Below the pieces are notes generated by a model, which had not been told where the DNA came from, made no database searches, and was given only the letters and a program-made list of their open reading frames with translations. The translations under genes were made by a program, and so were the position numbers. A stretch of 64,000 nucleotides of DNA from Uranotaenia lowii (lineage: Eukaryota; Arthropoda; Insecta; Diptera; Culicidae). Positions 28,634 through 37,493 of this stretch are shown one piece after another. Position 1 is the first letter of the stretch. Each line of letters starts with the position of its first letter. The stretch is from the NCBI RefSeq assembly GCF_029784155.1, contig NC_073692.1:14799752-14863751 (forward strand), read 5' to 3'.

Positions 28634-29926
28634 ATGCCCATTAAACCATTTGGCTACAGTTGGATATTTTGTGCAATGGATGAACAATGCAGGGCATTAC
28701 CTGGAGACTTTCCCATTGATAAATACCAAGATAGCATAAATGCTTATTGCAAAAGGCGAGACCAATGGATGTCCGATGTTAATGGCCTTGAAGCCAAAGG
28801 GGTTACTAAGCTATTGATTATCCCAAGGTTGATGATCAATCATGTTGAAGAAACAGATAACTATGGGGAAGGTAACCGTGATCTCGATTTTTATGATTTA
28901 GTTTCTCAGCAAATCGGGCAAACTAGTTCTCCTGTTGAGATTACATTTATGAATGAGGAGGAAGACGAAAGACTTCTTTATGCAGGTCAACCTCCCCCAA
29001 AAAATCCAGATGGAAAAACTCTGGATAGTATGACAGAAGACGAGTTTCAAAACTTTGTCACAGCAGTTAAGCCATAGGTGTTTCAATTTAAGGGTCCTGG
29101 AGATGACATCAAAAACTATAAAAATCAGATAGAGAGGTTAGAGCGAAAGCTAAAGATAGCAAATAAAGAGCTCCAAGATAAGACACAGGAATTTGACAAA
29201 ATAGTCCTTGATCTCAATAAGCAAATCAACGATAAGACTAGCAGCTCTCTGCAAGGAGAAAACCTTGACACCAATGCAGTAAAGAGAGTGGAAAAAGAAA
29301 AGTCCCCCTATAAAAGAGAAGAGCTTCGATCAATCCTCAATTTGGCAAAGACAAAATCATCATCAATTTATTCATCATTTTGGGCAGCTGCACCAGATTT
29401 TGAACTCCTTATTAATCTGCTTGAGTCAAAATTCGACAAAAATGATATTATTGAAATGACAGGAGATCTGTCTAGGCTTAGCGAGGTATATGCTAAAGTT
29501 TATATTGAGCACATGATTAAGATCTCTCTAGAAACAGGAATAGGGAACTCCCGCGATATAAAGAAAATCTTTCAGATTCCAGAAGATCATTCGTTCCAAG
29601 ATATGATCTTAGGGATTTTTAATGCTGGAACTGCTGACCATACTTTGCCTGACAAGATAAGAGAAATTCATTCTCAACTCTTCTGGGATCAGCTTCCAAT
29701 TGGTTGTCAATCAAACCAAAACTCTGAAAGTTCTTTAATTTTCAAAGGACTGGGTCAGATCATCACAGACAATCAGTTGAAAATGAAATATCTTCAAGTT
29801 CATCAAGGAGAATATGACTTCCAGTTAAAATTGATGAGCAGAGACTCATCTGTTTGTGGATTCCCTTCAGACTCTACTGAGCATCCCAGGCTATTTATAA
29901 CATTATTACCAGCCGGTTCACCCTAA
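28634..29926 (+). pseudogene. Unrecognised virus-like gene of about 430 codons with one in-frame TAG
   Basis: One frame runs from ATG 28,634 to TAA 29,924-29,926, interrupted only by TAG at 29,075-29,077. The first 147 codons are globular with an acidic Pro-containing end. After the TAG comes a strong coiled-coil (about 60 residues of Lys/Glu heptads) and then a helical domain. A second frame open from 28,557 overlaps the start, so a frameshift may hide the true N-terminus. It has no signal or membrane segment and no retroelement motif. The context suggests an EVE (phosphoprotein or nucleoprotein type is possible). The duplicate at 59,885 has the same TAG. Confidence 0.4.
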
Positions 29927-29965
29927 TTCCTTTTAAATCAAAAAGTGGGAGCTCAAGATCTGAAT

Positions 29966-30069
29966 ATGGCAAATTACATCAGCTCAAAGTTTATTTTTGC
30001 AATGCGCCAGTTAGCAACCTGGTCACCCATCTGGTTAACCAAACACCAATTTCCAGACGAAAGACCTGG
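29966..30069 (+). pseudogene. Start of a second gene of the same presumed virus
   Basis: After a 39-base gap a new ATG (29,966) opens MANYISSKF..., about 35 codons, and the frame then runs without a break into helicase sequence of a different virus at 30,070. The gene order (long ORF, short A-rich junction, new ATG) looks like a viral gene junction. It is too short to identify. Confidence 0.35.
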
Positions 30070-31128
30070 TCGCCTGGTCGGTCAGGATTTTATCCTGAGC
30101 ATGACAAAGGAGGGACGCGAATCCATACTGGCCGCAATGACACGGAAGTACCCCGAGATCGATGCAGAGACACTGAAGTTGCACGTCAGAACAGTGGCAT
30201 CGGTCTTGGTCAACGGATCCTCGATAAAGTATACACGCGTACTTTTAGACGAAGCGCTAATGGCCCATGCCGGTACGATAGGTTACGTAGTTGCCTTAAC
30301 GGGTACGAGGACGGCCTTGATAATAGGGGATATCATACACCAGATTCCCTATGTTGACCGCGACCACATGTGCGAGCTTCGCTATTACTCTCCAGGCCGA
30401 TAAGGAAATGTTAACTCGGGAAGGTTGCGGCACTAGTGCGAAGTCGAAGGTCTTGACTGTGCATGAAGCGAGTGTGCCTATCGCGTTCCCTAAACTGACT
30501 TTGTCCGAATTGGGATACACCCGGGCTTCGGGGGTGTAGAGACTCTGTGCTCAGAGGGGATCTACATCTTCGACAACAGCCCCAGCGTAAAGAGCTTTCT
30601 GGGCACGAAACCGCGGCAGACATATTCGCACGCGTATTCTGTGACAGCGGACGCTTATGTACAAGGACCGATTCGTTCTCACAAGTCGGTACACAGAATT
30701 GATGCTGAATCAACAAATACTCGCGAATATAGACAATATCCCAATAATGAGTCAAAAGCGACCGGAAATAATATGGGTAAACGGCCCCCCGGGTTGCGGA
30801 AAAACGTACACGATAGTACAAACCGCAAAGATGTCAGCGAACCGTCTGGTCGGTCAGGATCTAATCCTGAGCATGACAAAGGAGGGATACGAATCCATAC
30901 TGGCCGCAATGACACGGAAGTACCCCGAGATCGATGCAGAGACACTGAAATTGCACGTCAGAACAGTGGCATCGGTCTTGGTCAACGGATCCTCGATAAA
31001 GTATACACGCGTACTTTTAGACGAAGCGCTAATGGCCCATGCCGGTACGATAGGTTACGTAGTTGCCTTAACTGGTACGAGGACGGCCTTGATAATAGGG
31101 GATATACACCAGATTCCCGCAATGACCG
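30070..31128 (+). pseudogene. Scrambled superfamily 1 helicase fragments (virga/nege-like EVE)
   Basis: Two partial copies lie in tandem. The first (30,070-30,396) covers the region from RLVGQD to GDI-HQIPYVDRD, carrying the Walker B LLDEA; one extra codon disturbs GDIHQIP. A patch of small pieces follows (30,397-30,530). The second (about 30,520-31,128) starts upstream of the helicase, lacks about 12 codons near 30,660, then carries the Walker A GPPGCGKT and runs to GDIHQIP. The motifs match helicases of alphavirus-like plus-strand RNA viruses. It is joined at 31,129 to a retroelement leader ORF. Confidence 0.8.
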
Positions 31129-31220
31129 CAATGTTAACGGAAGAGCTTCTGTGGAGCTATAGAGAGCTCCAGATGGAAATTGCATCCCACGAGGAGCGCA
31201 GACACACTCAGGAGCAGTAG
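31129..31220 (+). pseudogene. sORF2 fragment of a Ty3 leader
   Basis: The stretch around ATGTTAACGGAAGAGC is shared almost exactly with 47,876-47,915, part of the leader ORF at 47,788. The following codons (ELQMEIASHEERR) end at TAG 31,218. From 31,221 to 31,563 there is A-rich leader without coding potential. Confidence 0.6.
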
Positions 31221-31563
31221 CAGACGTGCAGGAACAGTAGCAGCCACAAGGATAGCAACCCACAATGAGGACAACGAATAGCAGAACCAAGGATGAACAA
31301 TCAGGAGAGTACCGTGCGAAAGGATTGAGGAGATCCGTTATACTAAATAGTTATAACATTTTAGGTAAATCCACGGAGAATGTAAAAAAAAACCAGGAAA
31401 GGAGTTACAACAACAAATAATGATGGGTAAAAACTGACAAGGTGAGTCAATTAAAAATTATTTTGATGGTGAGGATTAACTATTTGGATAAAAAATTAAG
31501 TTTGAAAATTTATTTTGCTTGTTTCCGTAGTTAGTAGTGTATACGTCTTTGGTGATTCCGTAC

Positions 31564-31791
31564 ATGGAACCCATTGACAACTTGAATGAAATTTTGGGTT
31601 ACCTATTGATAAACCTCAGAAACTTGAGAAAAAGCCCTAACAGGCAATATTTAGAAAATACGTTAATTAAAAAACGGAAATTTTGTGACGCTTCTTCCAG
31701 AGAGGCAGTTGAAATAGTGATACAGCTTGAAGGCAAGCGTATCCCACAAACAGTGGAATACTATAGACAGAGGTTGGAAGAGACCAGTTAG
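31564..31791 (+). CDS. Short gag-leader ORF (pre-Gag helix)
   Basis: ATG 31,564 opens 75 codons (LNEILGYLLINLRNLRKSP...), helical and basic. Comparable openings (LLEVILTNLRKNP at 45,975; LLEQLTNILSNLKKSK at 49,470; AIIKLHENLKKCSSY at 34,020) occur at the same place in other Ty3 copies, where they run into gag. Here the frame ends TAG before any capsid sequence. It is probably the detached N-terminal extension of Gag. Confidence 0.5.
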   Translation: MEPIDNLNEILGYLLINLRNLRKSPNRQYLENTLIKKRKFCDASSREAVEIVIQLEGKRIPQTVEYYRQRLEETS

Positions 31792-31829
31792 CACGCCTAC
31801 CCTATTTGGAAAATATAAAGATTAGGAAA

Positions 31830-33120
31830 CGAACGCGACTTATGCTGTGCGCATTTATTTTACTCACGCCAGCATAAAATTGCCACCCGGTCGGACGATA
31901 AACAAAACAGCGACCGAACGCGCATTTTGTTTTGTCTGTCTCAAATCTCTTAGCCCGTGGGAATCGTTATGCTTAATCATTCGCATAACATTCCGATGCT
32001 AAGCAATAAAAGGGCAGTCAGGAGAAAATACGCCGTTCAGTCCGTGGTATAATTCTCGTTCAGTCCGTGGTATAATTCTCGTTCAGTCCGTCGTATAATC
32101 GTTCTCGTTTAGTTCGTTCGTTTAGTCGGTAATAGTGTAAACCCCGTCGAAGAATAGAAGTGAAGAACATTCTAACTAAAGTTTAGTGATTGAATGAAAT
32201 TCAATGAATTGTAAATCCTCTTGAAGAATAAAGGTGAAGAACATTCTAACTAAAGTTTAGTGATTGAATGAAATTCAATGAATTGTAAATCCTCTTGAAG
32301 AATAAAGGTGAAGAACATTCTAACGCAAGTTTAGTGATCGAATGTGAAGAACATTCTAACGTAAGTTTAGTGATTGAATGAATAGAAAAGTGAAGGACAT
32401 TCTAACGCAAGTTTAGCAATCGAATGAAGGAATCACTTCATAAAACAAAAACAGTTGTAAACCCTCTTGAAGAATAGAACAAAACTCGATAGTGTAAAAC
32501 CCCTCGTAAAATAAAAGTGATAAATAAAACTCCATAATCGAGTTATTTTCACGATAAAACATCCGAAAGCCAAAGTTGATGTCCATAGTAGACATCAGCA
32601 TTTAAGAACATTCCTAACTGACCTATCAAGAAATTTGTAAATATTGTATTAATATTGGCTGTACATTTTTCTGCTTCGACCAACGCTTTGGTAAAAGTGG
32701 AACAATGCAAGTCTTGTTGAATTTCCTTAAGATAAACATGCTGAGTACCGATCGTACACCATGCATACCATGCTGTACGTACCGATCGTTTTATGACCCA
32801 CTTGAGGGCGATCGCTCGAATGCGCGATCGCATGATTGGTTACAAAGACACTTTTTAGTGTTTACAAATAATTGGATCGCTCGAATGCGCGACCATAAGA
32901 TTGGTTACAAAGTTTACAAATAATTGGTCTTCGACCGAACCGATCAATGTGGTGCTCCAGACTTCTATCTTGATAAACAAATTCCTTATACTAACACGTA
33001 CTTATAAGTTTATAAAAACCTCTTGAACTGAAATAAAGAAGTCAATCCGCGACTTAGTTAAAACGAGTACACATCATGTTTTCATCGCGATTGCGTAGCC
33101 TTCTCCGAAAACCCCCCACA
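31830..33120 (+). repeat. Long LTR with internal minisatellites (left end uncertain)
   Basis: The right end is sharp: ...CCCCCCACA at 33,120 followed at once by the PBS TGGCGACCGTGACAGG. The left end is not defined. Internal repeats are a 24-bp unit (CGTTCAGTCCGTGGTATAAT) three times at about 32,034-32,106, a 74-bp unit twice plus degenerate copies at about 32,149-32,420, and a 65/53-bp pair at 32,810-32,928. No protein frame is credible. Repeat arrays in an LTR often affect transcription, but nothing here proves it. Confidence 0.6.
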
Positions 33121-33187
33121 TGGCGACCGTGACAGGACACGAACCTGCAATCTTCGGATCGCAGGATTCAAAGTCCTGAGTGCTAAC
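33121..33187 (-). other. PBS extended into a chimeric tRNA copy (tRNA-Arg/tRNA-Gln)
   Basis: The PBS does not stop after 18 bases. Read on the minus strand the 67 bases end in a tRNA-Arg(TCG)-type 3' end (TTGCAGGTTCGTGTCCTGTC, then ACGGTCG and CCA), preceded without a gap by a tRNA-Gln(TTG)-type anticodon arm (CAGGACTTTGAATCCTG) and D-arm edge. The switch lies in the shared GATCCGA. It has no acceptor 5' half, so it is not a functional tRNA gene. Confidence 0.6.
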
Positions 33188-33552
33188 TATCGTAATCTTC
33201 TTATGCGGGAAAATGTACGCGAAGTACATAAAAAGCCCACCTTGATGAAATCATACTGTACATAGCTGGTATGACTAGTCGGGGGTTGGGGGCTACAAGG
33301 CTTCGCAAAAACCAAAAAAAAACTTAATACGCCTAGCCCTCACAAGAAATACTAGATCCACCGAAGCAACGCGAATGCAAGCGCGGTAAATCTTGCGAAA
33401 ACATGGACTCTTGGGAGATCTGGAAACAGGAAATGGTTTCCTTGCTACGTACAACCTGGTGTGGGATTTTTTTGAAACATCCTTTCTTCATCCTTACCCT
33501 CCATTCCCCTTCCCTTTATACCATCCTTTGATCCTCTCCTTCCGTAAGTAGT
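33188..33552 (+). other. Retroelement leader, no gene seen
   Basis: These 365 bases follow the extended PBS and precede a different LTR. They contain a pyrimidine-rich stretch (about 33,475-33,540) and A-runs but no credible frame. They are probably leader of the element whose LTR ends at 33,120. Confidence 0.5.
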
Positions 33553-33780
33553 TGTGGTGGATGCCCCCACTAGCTACGTCCATGCGCACATTCTATCGCG
33601 ACGATCGAAGGTTCAGCCCTTTATGCTAACGCAAGCAAAAGGGAACTGTACTTCGATCGTCCGATGTTTGTTTATGCTGACTACGCGTAAGCTACGTGTA
33701 GGTCGCCACACAAATGTAGGCTTAAGAAATGGAAAATAAAGGCAATCTTAGTTAGACTCTCGACTTGATCAGTTCGTTCA
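33553..33780 (+). repeat. TGTGGTGG-family LTR, shortened
   Basis: It starts TGTGGTGGATGCC like the LTR at 46,985 and ends CGTTCA at 33,780, about 228 bp. No PBS follows, and gag begins only 215 bp later, so the leader with its small ORFs was deleted. The interval 33,781-33,994 is A-rich. Confidence 0.6.
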
Positions 33781-33994
33781 CTCTAAATATCACTTCCCGG
33801 TTTCCCTTAATGTACACAGTACATCTTAAGCTAAGCTAAGTATCTGAAATTAAAAAAAAAAAAATAAATAAATAAAAAAAAAATGTTTTTAGGTAAAAGG
33901 ACGAAAAAAAAAATATAATAATAATAATACATACCCACAGTTTAAAGAAAACCCAAGTACTAGCGAGTAAGTATACAATAATTTTAATTATGTT

Positions 33995-34654
33995 ATGGAA
34001 AAATTTTTTAACATTCAGGATGCAATTATAAAATTGCACGAAAACCTGAAAAAATGTAGCAGCTATTCAAGTTCGACAAGAAACTCAAAACTTGATGAGC
34101 TAGCTAAATTAAAAGCAGAATTAAAAGAAATTTTATTAACCAACAAATTTGGAAGTGATGTTAAAGTAGATCTATTGAAAAGATACAAATATATAAAAAG
34201 ATTAGTAAACGAAAGTATCATTAAGCTGAATGGAAACGAGTTAGAAAAGTCAGTTATTGAAAGTCTTTTCTCAGAGGGTGAAATAATCCAAGAAGGAAGC
34301 GATAAGACTAGTGAACATTCAGATATTGAAGAAGTTGAAAATATGCCACCAAAATTGGACATAGGAACAGCTCTAAAGCTGGTGGATAAATTTAATGGCG
34401 AAGCCGACAAATTGGCAGGGTTTTTCGAGACCCTAGATTTATTGAAGGATTGTAATGAAGGAGTGCCAGATGCCGAACTTCTTAAATTCATAAAAATCCG
34501 TTTGACTGGTCCAGCACATGGTGCAATAAACAGTGCTACGACCGTAGTGGAAGCAAAAGCATTGTTAAAAAAATAAATTTTCCGTGAAATTCAGCCCACA
34601 AGCCATAGAAGCTGAGATGGCTAATGTGAAGCAGAACAAAACAACTTAGCTTTT
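33995..34654 (+). pseudogene. gag: Ty3/gypsy Gag N-terminal part
   Basis: ATG 33,995 opens a helical basic extension (about 110 codons) running in frame into the capsid opening MPPKLDIGTALKLVDKFNG (about 34,343). The frame breaks after AKALLKK (34,576), but a shifted frame continues the capsid region (FSPQAIEAEM) to about 34,650. The missing middle and C-terminal part reappear at 42,307 beyond the BEL/Pao element. The 168 bases up to 34,822 are non-coding. Confidence 0.75.
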
Positions 34655-34822
34655 TAAATAATAGTATCTAAGCACTCGTTTATAAACACACACACGCTAC
34701 AATCTTAATACTCCACAAAGTGACCGACTACAGTTTTTTTTAACTTATACGGTTTATATTCGCTGAATAAAGTAAAAAAAAAATAGTGAAGCCGCAAGGC
34801 GAGAAGTGCAGTTAACCGACGC

Positions 34823-35453
34823 TGGAGCGGTTAAGGTAACCCTGCATAGCTGCAGAAGTTACCACAACATCCGAAGTGGTACGTCAGCACTTAATGTGCT
34901 ACTTGCCGCGAAGGAAAATAGGAAACAGTAAGACCAAACTGTGGTCGAAATAACAAACATCAAATTTGTCAGCACAAAATGTGCTATCAACGATGGCGCG
35001 GACTCAACGACCGAGCTCGCGCACCCAGCCAACCCAGCAGCAACAATGTTGCATTCATTTTCGTGAATAGCAGCCAGAAACCTGAGACGCAATTCGAGAT
35101 GTGGCCGTTTACAATGGAATCGCCACCCGAAGTCGCCGTGGAGAATAACATCTCCACTCACAACATTGTGGGCTACTCTGTGGACGCCCTGTTCATCATC
35201 GCGGCGATCATCATCGTCATCGTCTGGCGTTGGCGCAGGAATGCGCGACGCCTGAAACAACTGGAGGGCGCAGCGACGAAGCTGCGTCAGCAAACTTTAA
35301 ACAACTCTGTATGATACAGTAAAATAAATTGCAGTCTTTTTAAGTCTCTCTAACCGTTGTGTCGCGTTTCTGTTCCGATGACATTTCTGTGTTAAACCCT
35401 TGCGGGAGCGGGGTTTTACCTTAATTTCTAATCAGGCTCTTCTGCCTGGAACA
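34823..35453 (+). repeat. 5' LTR of the BEL/Pao element
   Basis: It runs from TGGAGCGGTTAAGG to GCCTGGAACA (631 bp). It contains a coding frame for a membrane miniprotein (35,099-35,314) and an AATAAA signal near 35,320. It differs from the 3' LTR at about 35,119 (GAA versus GAT codon). Confidence 0.95.
35099..35314 (+). CDS. LTR-encoded membrane miniprotein (sORF1-like)
   Basis: ATG 35,099 gives 71 residues: MWPFTMESPPEVA, a strong membrane segment (ALFIIAAIIIVIVW, about residues 30-43) and a basic tail (RWRRNARRLK). The frame is open further upstream from 34,979, but the MWPF start matches the MGWF openings of the Ty3 leader ORFs. The copy in the 3' LTR (41,853-42,068) differs by one residue. 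Location wholly inside an LTR means each provirus carries two copies. The function is unknown. Confidence 0.6.
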   Translation: MWPFTMESPPEVAVENNISTHNIVGYSVDALFIIAAIIIVIVWRWRRNARRLKQLEGAATKLRQQTLNNSV

Positions 35454-35454
35454 T

Positions 35455-35475
35455 TGGTGACCCCGACGTGATCGC
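35455..35475 (+). promoter_or_regulatory. BEL/Pao primer-binding site
   Basis: TGGTGACCCCGACGTGATC begins one base after the LTR CA, the spacing usual for BEL/Pao elements. The primer tRNA is not assigned. Confidence 0.7.
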
Positions 35476-35655
35476 ACGTGCGATCACTTCAGGTTTAGGC
35501 AACGACGCCTATCAATTGTAAATTCTCCCGTCGGGGGGAGAACGGACTGAAAAAACATTCAAAGTGTTTCGGTGTGCCAAAATGGCAACGATAAATAAGG
35601 TGTAACCTAAGTGTAGGCAATCATAAGTGAAAACAAAAGTGCAAGTCTCCCACTG

Positions 35656-35931
35656 GTGGAAATGAATCAAAATTTGTGCAACGACGTGTTGTACTCTAAG
35701 TACTACGCTCAGTTAGTGGAAATCGAAGAGTCTGTAAGGGCTAGGCCGTGTCGATCGCGAGAAGAAGGCGCAGCCATTACAATCATCGTTTCACACCTGT
35801 TCAACTTAGCCGCCGGAGCTGCGGCTGTAAGAGGTTACGAAAAAAGATTTACTGACGAACTGGTGAGGTTAGCCGAATCAATCAGCGAGAGGCTAGAGTG
35901 GAACGTTTTGAATCCGCCGTCTATGTTTTAA
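35656..35931 (+). CDS. sORF2 homologue in the BEL/Pao leader
   Basis: Open from GTG 35,656, ATG 35,662, stop TAA 35,929-35,931, about 89 residues. It aligns over most of its length with the Ty3 sORF2 at 19,585: N[DE][VI]L near the start, a central [LI]F[ND][LM]A[AT]GA block and a C-terminal L.WNV..P motif. Such similarity between leaders of BEL/Pao and Ty3 elements is unexpected. The 278 bases up to gag hold three copies of CCCGTCGGGGGGAG, also seen near 35,530. Confidence 0.65.
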   Translation: MEMNQNLCNDVLYSKYYAQLVEIEESVRARPCRSREEGAAITIIVSHLFNLAAGAAAVRGYEKRFTDELVRLAESISERLEWNVLNPPSMF

Positions 35932-36209
35932 TTGAGCTCACACGCACCTGTGTGGCTAACCGTGTGATTAGTGCAAAGAAGAAAGTTGAAAATTCGCTCG
36001 CTGCGCGCGTAGTGTTTCCCGTCGGGGGGAGAATCCAATCAACGAAAGTGAAATCAGTGTGTGATTATGTGCCTTGGTGCCACTGCACCATCGTGAAAAT
36101 AAATAAAACAAACGCGGCGAGACTTGTGTAGCTTCTCCCGTCGGGGGGAGAGCTAAACGAAAGAAAAAGCAGTAAATTGAAAAGTGACTCACATTCCTAG
36201 TGTAGAACA

Positions 36210-37490
36210 ATGGCCGAGGAAGAACTAAGTAAAGTGTGGATGCGGCAGTTGACTGCCCTAGAAGGGTCCGTCAACGAGATCGCGGTGCTGGTTGACCAGC
36301 GCAGCGACGCTAACCCTCCGGAAGTGGAGGAAATTGCAGTGCAAAGGGACACCCTGCGTGTTCTTTTCGACCAAGCAACAGCTGTGTTGCTGAAAATTGA
36401 AGGGGCCTCAGGTCCCTCGGCAAGGAGAGGGCCGTTACTAACTAAGGTAATGGCCGTTCAAGTGAAACTCGGCCGCTGGGAAAGACAGCATGCGGAAGCT
36501 GCCAGAAATCACCAGCGCCCGAGTGAAAACTTGCTCGACCAGACACTGGCACCAAGCACGAGTCGGGCGGATCATTTACCCCGAATCGAGCTACCCCACT
36601 TCAACGGTTCGCCGACGGAGTGGTTGACATTCAAAGGGCGCTTTGAAAAGCGCATGGTAAAGATTGGAGAAGATGCCGACAAATTCGCATTTCTCTCCAA
36701 GTGCCTTGAGCATTGCGCGGCAGCAAGAAATTCAATCGAAGCGCTCGAAAGCTCTGGCACTAGCTTCGCCGATGCGTGGGCGAAATTAGAGACGCGCTTT
36801 TACAAAAAGCGAATTGCGTACGAAGGATACTTCGTAAAACTGATCAAATTTAAAAAAATAAATGTGCCATGCGCTAAGTCCATCATGAGCCTCATCGATG
36901 CCGTGGACACTACAGTTCACGCTGCAAAGCAGATACAAAAGGATAAAACAGCGACACTGGACTGTGTTGCGAATGGAATGCTAGTAAGTCTAGCAAAATC
37001 CCGTCTGGATTCGGAAACCGCATCCAGGCTGGAGGAGAGATTAGACATACATCGTGTCTACACTTGGACAGAATTCAAGGAAGAGTTGGAGAAGCGAGCC
37101 AACCAATTAGCGTGCCGAACCAATATCGACGAATCGAAATCGCGCAACACCAAGACGGTAGCAGCAGCTGCCATCACCCAACCCCAGCGTAGGGAAATCA
37201 AAACGCAACCGCAATCCTGTTTCGCGTGCAGTGAGAAAGGGCACGCGATCTGGCACTGCACCGAATTCAAAGCGCTGCCTGTACCGCAAAGATGGGATAG
37301 GACCAAAAGAGCCGGTCGGTGTTTCAATTGTTTGTCTTGGGGACACTCCGTCCAAAAGTGTTCATCCAAAAAGCGGTGTTCAGAATGCGGAGAAGCACAC
37401 CACACATTGCTACATCCAGTGGATGCGGTTCCAGAGAAGAAGCCGGCGGCTGACCCAGCCGTTGTGGCCTCAACCAGCAGTAACAACTGA
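36210..37490 (+). CDS. gag: BEL/Pao Gag
   Basis: The 426-codon ORF starts at ATG 36,210. The N-terminal half is helical; the capsid part contains LPRIELPHFNGSPTEWLTF, a BEL/Pao hallmark. The C-terminal part has zinc knuckles CFACSEKGHAIWHC and CFNCLSWGHSVQKC (both CX2CX4HX4C) and a third cluster CSECGEAHHTLLH. It ends at TGA 37,488-37,490 in frame with pol, followed by CTA, a known leaky context. Confidence 0.95.
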   Translation: MAEEELSKVWMRQLTALEGSVNEIAVLVDQRSDANPPEVEEIAVQRDTLRVLFDQATAVLLKIEGASGPSARRGPLLTKVMAVQVKLGRWERQHAEAARNHQRPSENLLDQTLAPSTSRADHLPRIELPHFNGSPTEWLTFKGRFEKRMVKIGEDADKFAFLSKCLEHCAAARNSIEALESSGTSFADAWAKLETRFYKKRIAYEGYFVKLIKFKKINVPCAKSIMSLIDAVDTTVHAAKQIQKDKTATLDCVANGMLVSLAKSRLDSETASRLEERLDIHRVYTWTEFKEELEKRANQLACRTNIDESKSRNTKTVAAAAITQPQRREIKTQPQSCFACSEKGHAIWHCTEFKALPVPQRWDRTKRAGRCFNCLSWGHSVQKCSSKKRCSECGEAHHTLLHPVDAVPEKKPAADPAVVASTSSNN

Positions 37491-37493
37491 CTA
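37488..37493 (+). promoter_or_regulatory. Candidate readthrough stop UGA CUA between gag and pol
   Basis: Gag and pol share one frame and are separated by this single TGA. UGA followed by CUA is the context used for programmed readthrough in alphaviruses. No other stop occurs in frame from 36,210 to 41,588. Pol has no ATG near its beginning, so readthrough is the simplest way to make it. Confidence 0.6.

Noticed and set aside
32034..32106. CRISPR-like array from the short regular repeats
   Set aside because: The units are contiguous without unique spacers, lie in an LTR, and the context is an insect genome.
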